Source: Elioraea sp. (GTDB lineage Bacteria > Pseudomonadota > Alphaproteobacteria > Acetobacterales > Acetobacteraceae). From it: a DNA stretch of 64,000 bases. The stretch is taken from NCBI RefSeq assembly GCF_022842375.1, contig NZ_JALHPR010000002.1, positions 124,001 through 188,000 of the forward strand, in the 5' to 3' direction. A model generated the notes under the pieces. The model saw only the letters and a program-made list of their open reading frames with translations. It made no database searches and was not told the DNA's origin. Shown here one piece after another: positions 27,038-36,077 of the stretch; the first letter of the stretch is position 1; each line of letters starts with the position of its first letter. The translations under genes and the position numbers were made by a program.

Positions 27038-27860
27038 TCGGCTGCTGCGACACCGGATGCTCGTGATCGGCGGGCTGCTGCTGCTGTGTGTCATCGCCAT
27101 GGCATTGGCCGCGGAGCTGATCACCCCCATCAGCCCGACGCGCATGTCGATGCGCACGCGGTTCTCGCCGCCTGGCAGCCCGCTCCACCCGCTCGGCTCT
27201 GATGCGATCGGTCGTGACGTGCTGAGCCGCCTCGTCCACGGCGCTCGTGTTTCGCTGCGCATCGGTACGTTCGTCGTGCTCGCTGCCGGTGTCGCGGGCA
27301 CGGCGATCGGCGCGCTGGCCGGTTACTTCCGCGCCCTCGACGGCCCCCTGATGCGGACCATGGACGCGCTGATGGCGTTCCCCGCCATCCTGCTTGCGAT
27401 CGCGATCGCTGCCGCACTCGGGCCATCCGAGGTCAATGTCGTGATCGCACTCTCCGCCGTCTATGCCCCACGCACGGCGCGTGTCGTGAGGGCCCAGGTG
27501 CTGGTGCTGCGGGATGCGGAGTACGTGCAGGCGGCACGCGTGGCAGGCGCAGGAGATGCTTTCATCCTCCGGCGCCACATCCTGCCAAACTGCACCGCGC
27601 CGCTGATCGTGCAGCTCACCTTCGTGTTCGCCTATGCCGTGCTCGCCGAGGCGGTCCTGAGTTTTCTCGGCGTCGGCCCGCCGCCGCCGACGCCGACCTG
27701 GGGCAACATGATTGCCGACGGCAGGAACTTCATCCGCGAGGCGCCCTGGATCACGATGATGCCGGGCATCGCCATCTCGATCACCGTGCTCGGGCTCAAC
27801 CTGCTCGGCGACGGGCTGCGCGATGTGCTCGATCCGCGGATGCAGGTCGCGCAGGCATGA
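27027..27860 (+). CDS. Peptide-type ABC transporter permease (DppC-like)
   Basis: A 277-residue inner-membrane permease. After the first helix it has HPLGSDAIGRDVLSRLVHGA, the hallmark of DppC/GsiD, and the EAA-loop region EYVQAARVAGAGDAFILRRH. The PPPPTPTWGNMIADG stretch before the last helix is also typical. Start and stop overlap both neighbours, consistent with coupled translation of the transporter set. Confidence 0.94.
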   Translation: MRINRLLRHRMLVIGGLLLLCVIAMALAAELITPISPTRMSMRTRFSPPGSPLHPLGSDAIGRDVLSRLVHGARVSLRIGTFVVLAAGVAGTAIGALAGYFRALDGPLMRTMDALMAFPAILLAIAIAAALGPSEVNVVIALSAVYAPRTARVVRAQVLVLRDAEYVQAARVAGAGDAFILRRHILPNCTAPLIVQLTFVFAYAVLAEAVLSFLGVGPPPPTPTWGNMIADGRNFIREAPWITMMPGIAISITVLGLNLLGDGLRDVLDPRMQVAQA

Positions 27861-28831
27861 GCGCGCTTCTCGCCGTGCGCGACCTGACCGTGACGTTCGA
27901 GACCACGGCCGGTGCGGTCGCTGCTGTCGACGCGCTGTCGTTCGACATCGGGCCAGGCGAGTTCCTCGGCATCGTCGGTGAATCGGGCAGCGGCAAGAGC
28001 GTCACCGCGCTCGCGGCGATGGGCCTCGTCGTTGCGCCGGGGCGGATCGCGCAGGGCAGCATCAGGCTCGGCGGCGAGGAACTCGTCGGCCTTCCGGAGC
28101 GCAGCATGCGGAGGATCCGCGGCCGCCGCATGGCGATGGTGTTCCAGGAGCCGATGGCGAGCCTGAACCCCGTCATGCGCATCGGTGACCAGATCGCAGA
28201 GGCGATCCGCTGGCACGAGGACGTCTCGGCGCGCGCCGCCGCCGCACGCGCGGTGGACCTGCTGGGCACGGTCGGAATCCCCGCCCCTGCCGAGCGCGCG
28301 CGCGCCTATCCGCAACAGATGTCCGGTGGCATGCGGCAGCGCGCGATGATCGCGATGGCCATCGCCTGCAGCCCGGCGTTGCTGATCGCGGACGAACCGA
28401 CCACCGCACTCGACGTGACGGTGCAGGCGCAGATCATGGACCTGCTGCGGTCGCTGCGGGAGCGTTTCGGGATGGCGCTGCTGCTCATCACGCATGATCT
28501 CGGCCTCGTCGCGGAGCAGGCGGACCGGGTGCTCGTCATGTATGCCGGCCGTATGGTCGAGGAGGCACCGACCGCCTCGCTGTTTGCCAGGCCGCTGCAT
28601 CCTTATTCCGCCGGCCTGCTCGACAGCATCCCCGACATCGAGATCAGGCGGCCCGTCCTTCCCGCGATCGAGGGCGTGGTGCCGAGCCTTTCCGCCCTGC
28701 CACCGGGCTGCCGCTTCGGCCCCCGCTGTCGGTTCGCCGAGCCTGCCTGCACGACGGCCGATCCACCCTTGCGTCGTTTCGGCGTGCGCGCGACCGCGTG
28801 CCGGCGCGATCTCGATCTCGCACGTGCATGA
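27857..28831 (+). CDS. Peptide-type ABC transporter ATP-binding protein (DppD-like)
   Basis: A 324-residue ATPase. Walker A GESGSGKS is near residue 40, Q-loop [13 protein letters not shown], signature MSGGMRQR, Walker [13 protein letters not shown], switch ITHDLGLV. The C-terminal domain has the [10 protein letters not shown] cysteine pair that is common in DppD/OppD. It overlaps the genes on both sides by 4 bases and forms the motor with the DppF-like protein at 28828. Confidence 0.95.
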   Translation: MSALLAVRDLTVTFETTAGAVAAVDALSFDIGPGEFLGIVGESGSGKSVTALAAMGLVVAPGRIAQGSIRLGGEELVGLPERSMRRIRGRRMAMVFQEPMASLNPVMRIGDQIAEAIRWHEDVSARAAAARAVDLLGTVGIPAPAERARAYPQQMSGGMRQRAMIAMAIACSPALLIADEPTTALDVTVQAQIMDLLRSLRERFGMALLLITHDLGLVAEQADRVLVMYAGRMVEEAPTASLFARPLHPYSAGLLDSIPDIEIRRPVLPAIEGVVPSLSALPPGCRFGPRCRFAEPACTTADPPLRRFGVRATACRRDLDLARA

Positions 28832-29838
28832 GTGACGCACCGCTGCTCGTCGCGCGCGGGCTGACGCGGCATTTCACCGTCCGCCGCCACCCGTTCGCCC
28901 GCGCATCCGGCGTCGTGCGCGCCGTCGACAACGTCGATCTCACGATCGCTCCCGGTGAGACGCTCGGCCTTGTCGGGGAGAGCGGCTGCGGCAAGTCGAC
29001 GGTCGCGCGGCTGATCGTGCGCCTGATCGCGCCCACCGGCGGAACACTGCTCTTCGATGGCGAGGATCTGCTGGCACTGAGCGGACAGGCGCTGCGGCGG
29101 CGACGCGCCGACATCCAGATGGTGTTCCAGGACCCTGCGGGGGCACTGGACCCACGGCATACGGCGGAGGAGATCGTCACCGAACCGCTCGAGATCCACG
29201 CGATCGGGACTCGCACGACGCGGCGGGAGCGTGCCGAGGAACTGTTCGCGCGGGTCGGCCTTCGGCCTGAGCACCTGCGTCGCTACCCACACGAGTTCTC
29301 GGGCGGGCAGCGTCAGCGTCTCGGCATCGCACGGGCGCTCGCCTTGAAGCCGCGCCTCATCGTGTGTGATGAGGCCGTTTCGGCCCTCGATGTCTCGGTG
29401 CAGGCGCAGGTCGTGAACCTGTTCAAGCAGCTCCAGCGCGAGCTGGGCCTCGCCTATCTCTTCATCGCGCATGACCTTTCCGTTGTGCGCCACCTGTCCG
29501 ATCGCGTCGCTGTCATGTATCTCGGCGAAGTTGTCGAAACGGCATCGGCGGATGCGCTGTTCGCGAGCCCCCACCACCCCTACACGCAGTCGCTCCTCTC
29601 CGCCGTGCCACGACACGTTCCCGGGGGGCGACCCCGGATCGTCCTCGCCGGCGAGGTCCCGAACCCGCTTGCGCCGCCGCCGGGCTGCCGGTTCCACACG
29701 CGCTGTCCGCTCGCCTTCGGCCGGTGCAGGGTGGAGGCGCCGGCATCGGTCGATCTCGGCGGCGGGCACAGTGCCGCCTGCCACCTGGTGACGAAGGGCG
29801 CGCCGGCGCCATCGCTGCGGAGGACCGACCATGCATGA
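28828..29838 (+). CDS. Peptide-type ABC transporter ATP-binding protein (DppF-like)
   Basis: A 336-residue ATPase beginning at an ATG that overlaps the dppD-like stop. Walker [10 protein letters not shown] is near residue 50, Q-loop [13 protein letters not shown], signature FSGGQRQR, Walker [13 protein letters not shown], switch IAHDLSVV. The N-terminal insertion before Walker A ([13 protein letters not shown]) is a DppF/OppF trait. It completes the importer that uses the binding protein at 21741. Confidence 0.95.
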   Translation: MSDAPLLVARGLTRHFTVRRHPFARASGVVRAVDNVDLTIAPGETLGLVGESGCGKSTVARLIVRLIAPTGGTLLFDGEDLLALSGQALRRRRADIQMVFQDPAGALDPRHTAEEIVTEPLEIHAIGTRTTRRERAEELFARVGLRPEHLRRYPHEFSGGQRQRLGIARALALKPRLIVCDEAVSALDVSVQAQVVNLFKQLQRELGLAYLFIAHDLSVVRHLSDRVAVMYLGEVVETASADALFASPHHPYTQSLLSAVPRHVPGGRPRIVLAGEVPNPLAPPPGCRFHTRCPLAFGRCRVEAPASVDLGGGHSAACHLVTKGAPAPSLRRTDHA

Positions 29839-31006
29839 TCTGCTGCTGACCGATGCGCATGTGCTTGATCCCGGAACCGGCCTCGATCTGAAGGGAGGGA
29901 TTGCCTTCGCCAACGGCCGCGTGGCCGCGATCGGGCCTGACCTTGATCCGGCGGGCGCGCGCGAGACGCGAAGTGTCGGCGGCGCATTCGTCGTTCCCGG
30001 CCTGATCGACCTTCATGCCCATGTCTATCGCGATGCCACGCCGCTCAGCGTCGATGCCGATCTGCTCCTCCGCCGCTCGGGCACGACGACGTCGGTCGAT
30101 CCTGGCAGCGCGGGCGCGGGCAATATCAGGGGGCTGTTCACCCTGGTCGCGCCGGCGACGACCGCGCGGATCCTCGCCTTCGTCAATATCGGCCATGCCG
30201 GGATCATGGCGGCCGGCCGCGCGTGCGAGATGCCGGAGGCGGAGGATCTTCGGCTGCTGAACGTCGATGCCTGCGCCAGGGCCGTGCAGCGCCATGCCCC
30301 CGCGACGGTCGGCGTGAAGGTGCGCGTCGGTCGTTCCTCGACCGGCATCCTCGGCGCCGCGCCGTTGCACATGGCCATCCGTGCTGCGGAACAGGCCGGC
30401 GGCAGGGACCGGTTCGTTCCGGTGATGGTCCATATCGGTGCCGAGATGCCACCGACGATCGAAGAGATCCTGGCCCCCCTGCGCCCGGGCGATATCCTGA
30501 CGCATTGCTGCACGCCGAAGGGCAACGCGGTGATCACCCCCGACGGCAGGGTCAGGGATGCCGCGCGCGAGGCGAAGGCCAGGGGCGTGGTGTTCGACAT
30601 CGCGCACGGCCAGGGCAGCTTCGGCTTCGACACGGCGCGGCGGATGCTCGACCTCGGGCTGGTCCCCGATGTCATCTCGAGCGACGTGCACTCAGGATGC
30701 GTCGACGGCCCGGCCTACGACGTGCTCGTGACGATGTCGAAAATGCTGGCCCTTGGCCTTTCCGTGCCGGAGGTGGTTCGTCGCGCCACGGCGACGCCCG
30801 CCGCCGCGATCGGACGACCTGACCTTGGCACCCTTGTCCATGGCGGCGTTGGAGATGCGACGATCCTGGCGCTTCGCGACGGGCCTGTGACGTTCGTCGA
30901 CTCGATCGGCCATCAGCTGCGCGCCGATCGGCAGCTCCGCCTGCTTGGCGCGGTGGTCGGCGGATGTTGGATCGACGGCGACCGCAGCCCGCTGTCAGCG
31001 GACTGA
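29831..31006 (+). CDS. Amidohydrolase/deacetylase-family metallohydrolase
   Basis: A 391-residue amidohydrolase-superfamily enzyme of the EF_0837/Atu3266 group. Metal ligands seen are HAH in [11 protein letters not shown] (residues about 60-66), a Lys in [10 protein letters not shown] that fits the carboxylated bridging lysine, His in VMVHIGAE, His in ILTHCC and Asp in ISSDVHSG. Known relatives deacetylate N- or O-acetylated small acids. In bacteria this family is commonly paired with SelA-like PLP enzymes like the one at 23288, so deacetylation followed by ammonia elimination from an acetylated amino acid or amino sugar is a reasonable inference. It overlaps the ATPase by 8 bases and ends the cluster. 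Confidence 0.87.
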   Translation: MHDLLLTDAHVLDPGTGLDLKGGIAFANGRVAAIGPDLDPAGARETRSVGGAFVVPGLIDLHAHVYRDATPLSVDADLLLRRSGTTTSVDPGSAGAGNIRGLFTLVAPATTARILAFVNIGHAGIMAAGRACEMPEAEDLRLLNVDACARAVQRHAPATVGVKVRVGRSSTGILGAAPLHMAIRAAEQAGGRDRFVPVMVHIGAEMPPTIEEILAPLRPGDILTHCCTPKGNAVITPDGRVRDAAREAKARGVVFDIAHGQGSFGFDTARRMLDLGLVPDVISSDVHSGCVDGPAYDVLVTMSKMLALGLSVPEVVRRATATPAAAIGRPDLGTLVHGGVGDATILALRDGPVTFVDSIGHQLRADRQLRLLGAVVGGCWIDGDRSPLSAD

Positions 31007-31316
31007 ATCAGGCGCGGCCACCGCTGGATCTCGTTCGGGTGCCCCATGCGCTTCGGTCGCCCCCGGTGCGACGGTCGTGCTTCGCGCGGTTCCGCGTGGA
31101 ACCTTCGAGGGAAGGCCGGGTTCTTCATCGCAAGGACCCCTCTGAGGATCGGCTGCCCTGCTTCCAGGTGGGACCCGAATGGGCGTCCAGGGCGAAGCCG
31201 GTGATGGCCATGCTGCGTCCCTCCGGCCCCTTGGTGCGCGAGCGGAACGGTCACCTGGTCGCCGGTGAGTCGACGCAGCAGTCGGATGAGGCCCGACAAC
31301 GATGGAGGAAGCACGC
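31007..31316. other. Gene-free 310-base stretch
   Basis: No supportable gene lies between the deacetylase stop and the next start. Short frames here have no ribosome site and no recognisable product. The stretch holds one perfect inverted repeat (GGTTCC-gcgt-GGAACC at 31088-31103) and GGAGGAA just before the next start. Confidence 0.5.
31088..31103. terminator. Hairpin GGTTCC-gcgt-GGAACC downstream of the 19051-31006 cluster
   Basis: A perfect 6-base-pair stem with a 4-base loop lies 81 bases after the deacetylase stop. There is no T-run, so termination is only a possibility; the symmetry would also suit an operator for the downstream pair of membrane-protein genes. Confidence 0.3.
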
Positions 31317-31781
31317 ATGGCCCGATTGCCGACAACAACCGGCCGCGTCACCGACGCCAGTTCCGATGCGGCCAACCGCCGGATCGAAGCCGACATCGCG
31401 CAGAGCGTCGCGTTCCATGCCGACCATCCGGAACTGATCGATCGTCGTCTCGTCGAGCTCGACCGCGAGTGGGATACCGAGCGCGTGCTCGAGGCAAACG
31501 CCGCCACCCTCGCACTCGGCGGCACCGTGCTCGGCATCCTGGAGGACCGCCGTTTCCTGGCGCTGCCGATCCTCGTGACAGGATTTCTGCTGCAGCACGC
31601 CCTGCAGGGCTGGTGCCCGCCGCTGCCGGTGCTGCGGCGCATTGGCGTTCGCACCGCGCGGGAAATCGAGCGCGAGCGCACCGCACTGAAGGCGCTGCGT
31701 GGCGACTTTGCCGCCGTCCCGGCAGCGCAGTCCCGCAATGGGAAGGCGCGCGCCGATGCCGCGCTGCGGGCCGCGTCGTGA
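31317..31781 (+). CDS. DUF2892-like membrane protein
   Basis: A 154-residue protein. ATG 31317 is preferred over ATG 31302 because GGAGGAA lies between them at proper distance. Residues 1-60 are charged and probably cytoplasmic (RRLVELDREWDTERVLE), followed by two hydrophobic helices separated by RR (LGGTVLGILEDRRFLALPILVTGFLLQHALQGW). The following CPPLPVLRRIGVRT is the Cys-Pro motif typical of DUF2892/YgaP-type membrane modules. It is coupled (GTGA) to the DUF2243 gene. Function is unknown; the family is often found near sulfur or redox genes. Confidence 0.75.
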   Translation: MARLPTTTGRVTDASSDAANRRIEADIAQSVAFHADHPELIDRRLVELDREWDTERVLEANAATLALGGTVLGILEDRRFLALPILVTGFLLQHALQGWCPPLPVLRRIGVRTAREIERERTALKALRGDFAAVPAAQSRNGKARADAALRAAS

Positions 31782-32344
31782 GGGCGTCAGTCACCCCCCC
31801 GCCGACAGCGTCGTCATCCGGCCTCGTCTGGGCTGGCGTCCTCCTTGGGCTTGGCCTGGGCGGCTTCTTCGATGGGATCGTCCTGCACCAGATCCTGCAG
31901 TGGCACCACCTGCTGACCAGCGCGGGCTATCCTGCCGACAGCATTCGCAACCTCGAGATCAATACGCTCGCCGACGGGCTTTTCCACGCCAGCACCTATG
32001 CGTTCGTCGTGCTGGGACTGCTGGTCCTGTGGCGGAGCGCAGGAGGGACGCATCTGCGGTGGTCGGGCAAGCTGCTCGGCGGCTCAATCCTGATGGGCTT
32101 CGGGCTGTTCAACCTCGTCGAAGGGGTCGTGAACCACCAGGTCCTCGGCATCCACCACGTGAACGAATTGGCCCCGCACGAGCAGTGGATCTGGTGGGAC
32201 ATGGGCTTTCTCACCTGGGGTGCGGTGATGGTGGTCGCGGGCTCGCTGCTGCTGCGGCGGGGTCAGCGGGAGACGGCGCGGTGCGCGCAGGCGGAGGTCG
32301 TTGCCGCCACATCACGGGGACGGTTCGAGCGCGGGTTGCCGTGA
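31778..32344 (+). CDS. DUF2243 membrane protein
   Basis: A 188-residue membrane protein with a GTG start overlapping the previous stop. Four helices are predicted. Histidine-rich, conserved-looking motifs are FFDGIVLHQILQWHHLL, DGLFHASTY, NLVEGVVNHQVLGIHHV and WWDMGFLTWG, placed near helix ends as in DUF2243 proteins. The repeated His residues could bind metal or haem, but no function is established. It forms a two-gene unit with the DUF2892-like protein. Confidence 0.85.
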   Translation: MRASVTPPPTASSSGLVWAGVLLGLGLGGFFDGIVLHQILQWHHLLTSAGYPADSIRNLEINTLADGLFHASTYAFVVLGLLVLWRSAGGTHLRWSGKLLGGSILMGFGLFNLVEGVVNHQVLGIHHVNELAPHEQWIWWDMGFLTWGAVMVVAGSLLLRRGQRETARCAQAEVVAATSRGRFERGLP

Positions 32345-32511
32345 CGAATGCTGTCACGCGCGATGTCGCGCCGGTGGAAGCTGGCGTGCGGACCCCGCGT
32401 CAGCGCGTGGCCGAACGCTCCGCCCAGGTCCGCCAGCGCCGCTGGCTGCAGCCGTGCCGCTGGACGGGGCTTCGCGGTGGTTGCGCCGTGCGCTTCAATC
32501 GCCAGCGTGGC

Positions 32512-32530
32512 ATCACGCTTCCCGCGTGAT
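32512..32530. terminator. Hairpin between convergent DUF2243 and fabI genes
   Basis: ATCACGC, a 5-base loop (ttccc) and GCGTGAT form a perfect 7-base-pair stem 8 bases beyond the fabI stop and 168 bases after the DUF2243 stop. Its position between converging genes suits a bidirectional transcript end, though no T-run follows. The remaining 32345-32511 holds no convincing gene. Confidence 0.45.
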
Positions 32531-32537
32531 GGCAGCC

Positions 32538-33365
32538 TCACGCAACGTTGTGCAGTCCGCCATCGACATAGAGCGTATCGCCCGTCATGCCCGATGACGC
32601 GCCACCGACGAGGAATGCGCACACGCGCCCGACCTCGGCGATGTCGACCAGGCGCTGGGCCGGGGCACGCTCCTTCGCCATCTCGATCAGCTCGTCGAAC
32701 TGCGCGATCCCGCTCGCCGCGCGCGTTTTCAGCGGCCCGGGCGAGATGGCAAACACGCGGATGCCCTTCGGCCCAAGCTCGTTTGCCGCATAGCGCACCG
32801 AGGCCTCGAGCGCCGCCTTCACCGGTCCCATCACGTTGTAGTTCCCGACCACCTTGTCCGCGCCGTAGTAGCTCATCGTCACGAGCACGCCGCCCTCGCC
32901 CATCAGCGTCTCGGCGAGCTTTGCCATGCGCAGGAACGACCAGCAGGAGACATGCATCGCCTGTGCGAACCCCTCTGCCGACACATCGATCACGCGGCCG
33001 TGCAGGTCCTCGCGCGGGGCGAAGGCGATCGAGTGGACGAGGAAGTCGAGCCTGCCCCAGCGTCGCCTGATCGTCTCGAACGCGGTCTCGAGATCGCCGG
33101 GATGCGAGACGTCGAGCTTCATGATGAGGTCCGCGTCGAGCGCCTCGGCAAGCGGCCTGACATGCGGCTCCGCCTTCTCGTTGAGGTAGGTGATGGCGAT
33201 GTCGGCGCCGAAGGCCCTGAGCTTCACCGCGCAGCCATAGGCGATCGAATGCTCGTTCGCGATGCCGACGATGAGGCCCTTTCGGCCCTTCAGCATGTCG
33301 CCGATCCGGTCATCGGGGTCCCACACGCGGGGCAGCGGGTCATGGTGCCGTCGCTCGTCGTTCAT
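32538..33365 (-). CDS. fabI: Enoyl-ACP reductase FabI
   Basis: A 275-residue NADH-dependent reductase that performs the last step of each fatty acid elongation cycle. The nucleotide loop is GLIVGIANEHSIAYG, and the catalytic Tyr-x6-Lys is in NYNVMGPVKAALE, with SYYGADK just before. ATG 33365 is used because GAAGGA and AAGG precede it; it gives a 23-residue leader before MLKGRKG, where the typical family homology starts, so ATG 33296 is an alternative. The gene stands alone, divergent from the peptide importer at 33567. Confidence 0.93.
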   Translation of the reverse strand: MNDERRHHDPLPRVWDPDDRIGDMLKGRKGLIVGIANEHSIAYGCAVKLRAFGADIAITYLNEKAEPHVRPLAEALDADLIMKLDVSHPGDLETAFETIRRRWGRLDFLVHSIAFAPREDLHGRVIDVSAEGFAQAMHVSCWSFLRMAKLAETLMGEGGVLVTMSYYGADKVVGNYNVMGPVKAALEASVRYAANELGPKGIRVFAISPGPLKTRAASGIAQFDELIEMAKERAPAQRLVDIAEVGRVCAFLVGGASSGMTGDTLYVDGGLHNVA

Positions 33366-33390
33366 CGCCTTGTGTCCTTCGCCTTGCCGA

Positions 33391-33413
33391 GCGCCAGCGT
33401 GGGGGGCTGGCGC
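33391..33413 (-). promoter_or_regulatory. Hairpin in the fabI leader
   Basis: GCGCCAGC and GCTGGCGC form a perfect 8-base-pair stem around a 7-base G-rich (or C-rich) loop. On the fabI strand it ends 25 bases before the chosen start codon, leaving the ribosome site just outside the stem. It may be a leader-RNA element or an operator; nothing in the sequence says which. Confidence 0.35.
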
Positions 33414-33566
33414 GCACGGGTCAAACGTCCGTTCGGAGAGGGCGCCGGTCCAGCGCGCCGCTTGCATCAACCCGGCGCTTCGTTAGTGTTGTGGTCAACG
33501 ACGCGGGCAGCAAACGCCCGGCGACAACGCCAGACCATGGGCCCATCACGACCGGGAGATTCTCTC

Positions 33567-35135
33567 ATGCTGAGCCGTCGGGGTCTTGTCCTCTCTTCCG
33601 CAGCGATCGCGGCAGCTTCCGCCACACCCGCGGCTGCATCGACGAAGGAACTGAGGTTCCGCCTGGTCGAGGACCCGGAGATGCTGTGGTCGGGCCAGAG
33701 CGTGTCGCTCACCGTCAACACCGTCGTCGGCACCTACCTGGTCGAGCGCCTCGTCTACCAGGGGACTGACGGCAAGCCGCAGCCCTGGCTCGCAGAAAGC
33801 TGGACGTTCAGCGACGATGCAAAGCAGATCACGTTCCGGCTGCGCGGCGGCATCAAGTTCCACGATGGAACCGATTGCGACGCCGCGGCCGTGAAGTTCC
33901 ATTTCGACAGCATCCTCGACCCGGCCCGCGCCTCTCCCGTCCGCCCGATCATCGCCGCACTCGAGAGCGTCGATGCGCTCGACCCGCTGACGGTGAGGTT
34001 CAACTTCTCGCGCCCCTTCGCACCGTTCATGACGATCGTGGCCGGCGGCGCCTACGGCATCAATTCGCCGGCGGCACTGCAACGCCTTGGCCGGCAATAC
34101 GGGCGCCGGCCGGTCGGGACAGGGCCGTACCGGTTCGTCAGCTGGGCGCCGGGCAGCGAGATCGTGCTCGAACGGAACCCGACCTTTCGCCAGCTTCGCG
34201 CCGATGCCGTGAACAAGGGCGCCCCCTACGCCGATCGCATCACGCTCTCGGTCATCCCAGAGGAGGGCGTTGCCTTCTCGGCGCTGCAAACGCGCGAGCT
34301 CTCCGCCGCCGAACTCCAGACCGACACGGTCGAGCGGCTGGCGCGCGACAGGAACTTCCGCGTCGTCGTCGACGAGAACGCCAAGAACCTGAGCTTCCTC
34401 GAATTCGCCTTCCGCCCTCCCTTCGACGACCCGCGCATGCGCGAGGCGGTGAGCCTCGCGCTCGACCGTGCCTCCATCGTGCGGGCTGCCTATGCCGGCT
34501 ATGCCGTCGCGGTGCGCGGGCCGATGTCGCCCGGCATCCCGGGCTATGACGAGGCCGTGGCGCAGCAATTCGGCACAGGCCATGACCCCGCCCGCGCCCG
34601 CGCCATCCTCGCCGAGCTCGGCTGGACCGGCACGGGCCGCGGCCCGGTCAGCAAGGACGGGCGCGAGGCGCGCTTCGCACTCCGCAGCTACGCCAATCCG
34701 GTGGCCGACCGCGCGCTCGCCGTCATCCAGCGCAACCTCGCCGATATCGGCATCCAGGTCGCGATTACCACATCCGACTGGGGCAGTTTCTATCCCTCGC
34801 TGCTGCGCGATGGCTGGGACATGAACTTCATGCGCTGGACGAGCTTCGACCCGTTCGTTCTGGTGCAGCTGTTCCGCCACCCGGGCCACCGCCGCGCCCT
34901 GCCGCGCTTCGACGGGCTGGACGAGGCACTCGCCGGCATCGAGACGACGCTCGATCCCGATCGCAGGCAGGTGTTCGTATCGGAGGCGCAGAAGCTGCTG
35001 CTGCAGAACCGCGCGATCGTGCCGCTGATGACCAACCACAACGTCACCGTGGTGCAAGCGGGGCTGCAGAACTACGTGCCTGATGCGTTCAACCTCGTGA
35101 AGCCAGGCGACCTCAGGATGGCGAACTGGGCCTGA
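33567..35135 (+). CDS. ABC transporter substrate-binding protein, family 5
   Basis: A 522-residue periplasmic binding protein (SBP_bac_5). ATG 33567 has GGGAG about 9 bases upstream. The signal peptide (LSRRGLVLSSAA, cleavage near PAAAS) has twin arginines. Mature-part patterns include WLAESWTFSDDAKQITFRLR, VKFHFDSILDPA and GTGPYRFVSWAPGSEIVLERN. It lies 6 bases before the permease at 35142 and is the receptor of the third complete peptide-type importer, whose operon ends with a D-aminopeptidase-like hydrolase. Confidence 0.93.
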   Translation: MLSRRGLVLSSAAIAAASATPAAASTKELRFRLVEDPEMLWSGQSVSLTVNTVVGTYLVERLVYQGTDGKPQPWLAESWTFSDDAKQITFRLRGGIKFHDGTDCDAAAVKFHFDSILDPARASPVRPIIAALESVDALDPLTVRFNFSRPFAPFMTIVAGGAYGINSPAALQRLGRQYGRRPVGTGPYRFVSWAPGSEIVLERNPTFRQLRADAVNKGAPYADRITLSVIPEEGVAFSALQTRELSAAELQTDTVERLARDRNFRVVVDENAKNLSFLEFAFRPPFDDPRMREAVSLALDRASIVRAAYAGYAVAVRGPMSPGIPGYDEAVAQQFGTGHDPARARAILAELGWTGTGRGPVSKDGREARFALRSYANPVADRALAVIQRNLADIGIQVAITTSDWGSFYPSLLRDGWDMNFMRWTSFDPFVLVQLFRHPGHRRALPRFDGLDEALAGIETTLDPDRRQVFVSEAQKLLLQNRAIVPLMTNHNVTVVQAGLQNYVPDAFNLVKPGDLRMANWA

Positions 35136-35141
35136 CCCGTC

Positions 35142-36077
35142 ATGGGCGGCTACATCGCCCGGCGCATCCTGCTCGTCATTCCCGTCGTCATCGGCATCCT
35201 GCTGCTTACCTTCATGGTGCGCGCCGTGATCCCGACCGATGCGGTGACGGCGATGTACGAGGGCCAGATCACCGACCAGGAAGCCGAGGCGACGACGGCG
35301 CTGATCCGCGCCAAGTTCCACCTCGACAGGCCCTGGTACATCCAGTTCGGCTACTACGTGCGTGATGTGGCGCGCGGCGATCTCGGCGAGTCGGTCCGCC
35401 TGCGCCGGCCGGTGTCGGAGGAGATCGGCTACCGCTATCTCAACACGCTCTGGCTGACGCTCAGCGCTCTCGCCATCGGCATCGGAATCGGCGTGCCGGC
35501 CGGCATCATCGCGGCCGCCCGGAAAGATACGTGGATGGACGTGACGGCCATGACGGTCGGGCTGCTCGGCATCTCGATGCCCGCGTTCTTCTTCGGCCTT
35601 CTGCTGATCCTGGTGTTCGCCGTCTGGCTTCAGATCGTTCCGGTGGTGCCGCGCGGTGGCGCCGCGCTGCTGCTGCCAGCGCTCACGCTCGGCCTGATCG
35701 AGGCAGCGCCGATCTCGCGCCTCGCGCGGTCAGGCATGATCGAGATGCTGCGGCGCGACCATATCCGTGCCGCCCGCGCGCGGGGGATGAGCGAGGCTGC
35801 CGTGATCATGCGCCATGCGCTGCCCGGCACGCTGCTCGGCATCCTCACCGTGGTCGGGCTCCAGTTCGGGCAGTTGCTCGGCGGCGCCTTCATCATCGAG
35901 GTGATCTTCGGCTGGCGCGGCATCGGCGAGCTCGCGGTGAAGGCGATCCAGTGGCGAGACTTCGCGCTGACGCAGGCGATCATCCTCGTCAGTGCCGGAA
36001 GCTATGTGGCGATCAACCTCGCGATCGACATCCTCTATGTGTGGATCGATCCGCGCGTGGATTACACGCGCGCATGA
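35142..36077 (+). CDS. Peptide-type ABC transporter permease (DppB-like)
   Basis: A 311-residue inner-membrane permease with six helices. It shows RAVIPTDAV after the first helix in place of the more common VPGDP, the FHLDRPWYIQFGYYVRD segment, an EAA-loop region DHIRAARARGMSEAAVIMRHAL and the ending LAIDILYVWIDPRVDY. The stop overlaps the next permease start by 4 bases. Confidence 0.94.
   Translation: MGGYIARRILLVIPVVIGILLLTFMVRAVIPTDAVTAMYEGQITDQEAEATTALIRAKFHLDRPWYIQFGYYVRDVARGDLGESVRLRRPVSEEIGYRYLNTLWLTLSALAIGIGIGVPAGIIAAARKDTWMDVTAMTVGLLGISMPAFFFGLLLILVFAVWLQIVPVVPRGGAALLLPALTLGLIEAAPISRLARSGMIEMLRRDHIRAARARGMSEAAVIMRHALPGTLLGILTVVGLQFGQLLGGAFIIEVIFGWRGIGELAVKAIQWRDFALTQAIILVSAGSYVAINLAIDILYVWIDPRVDYTRA

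Noticed and set aside
32341-32529. A GTG-initiated 62-codon frame overlapping the DUF2243 stop
   Set aside because: The GTGA overlap is attractive, but the product is a featureless arginine-rich peptide and there is no upstream ribosome site.
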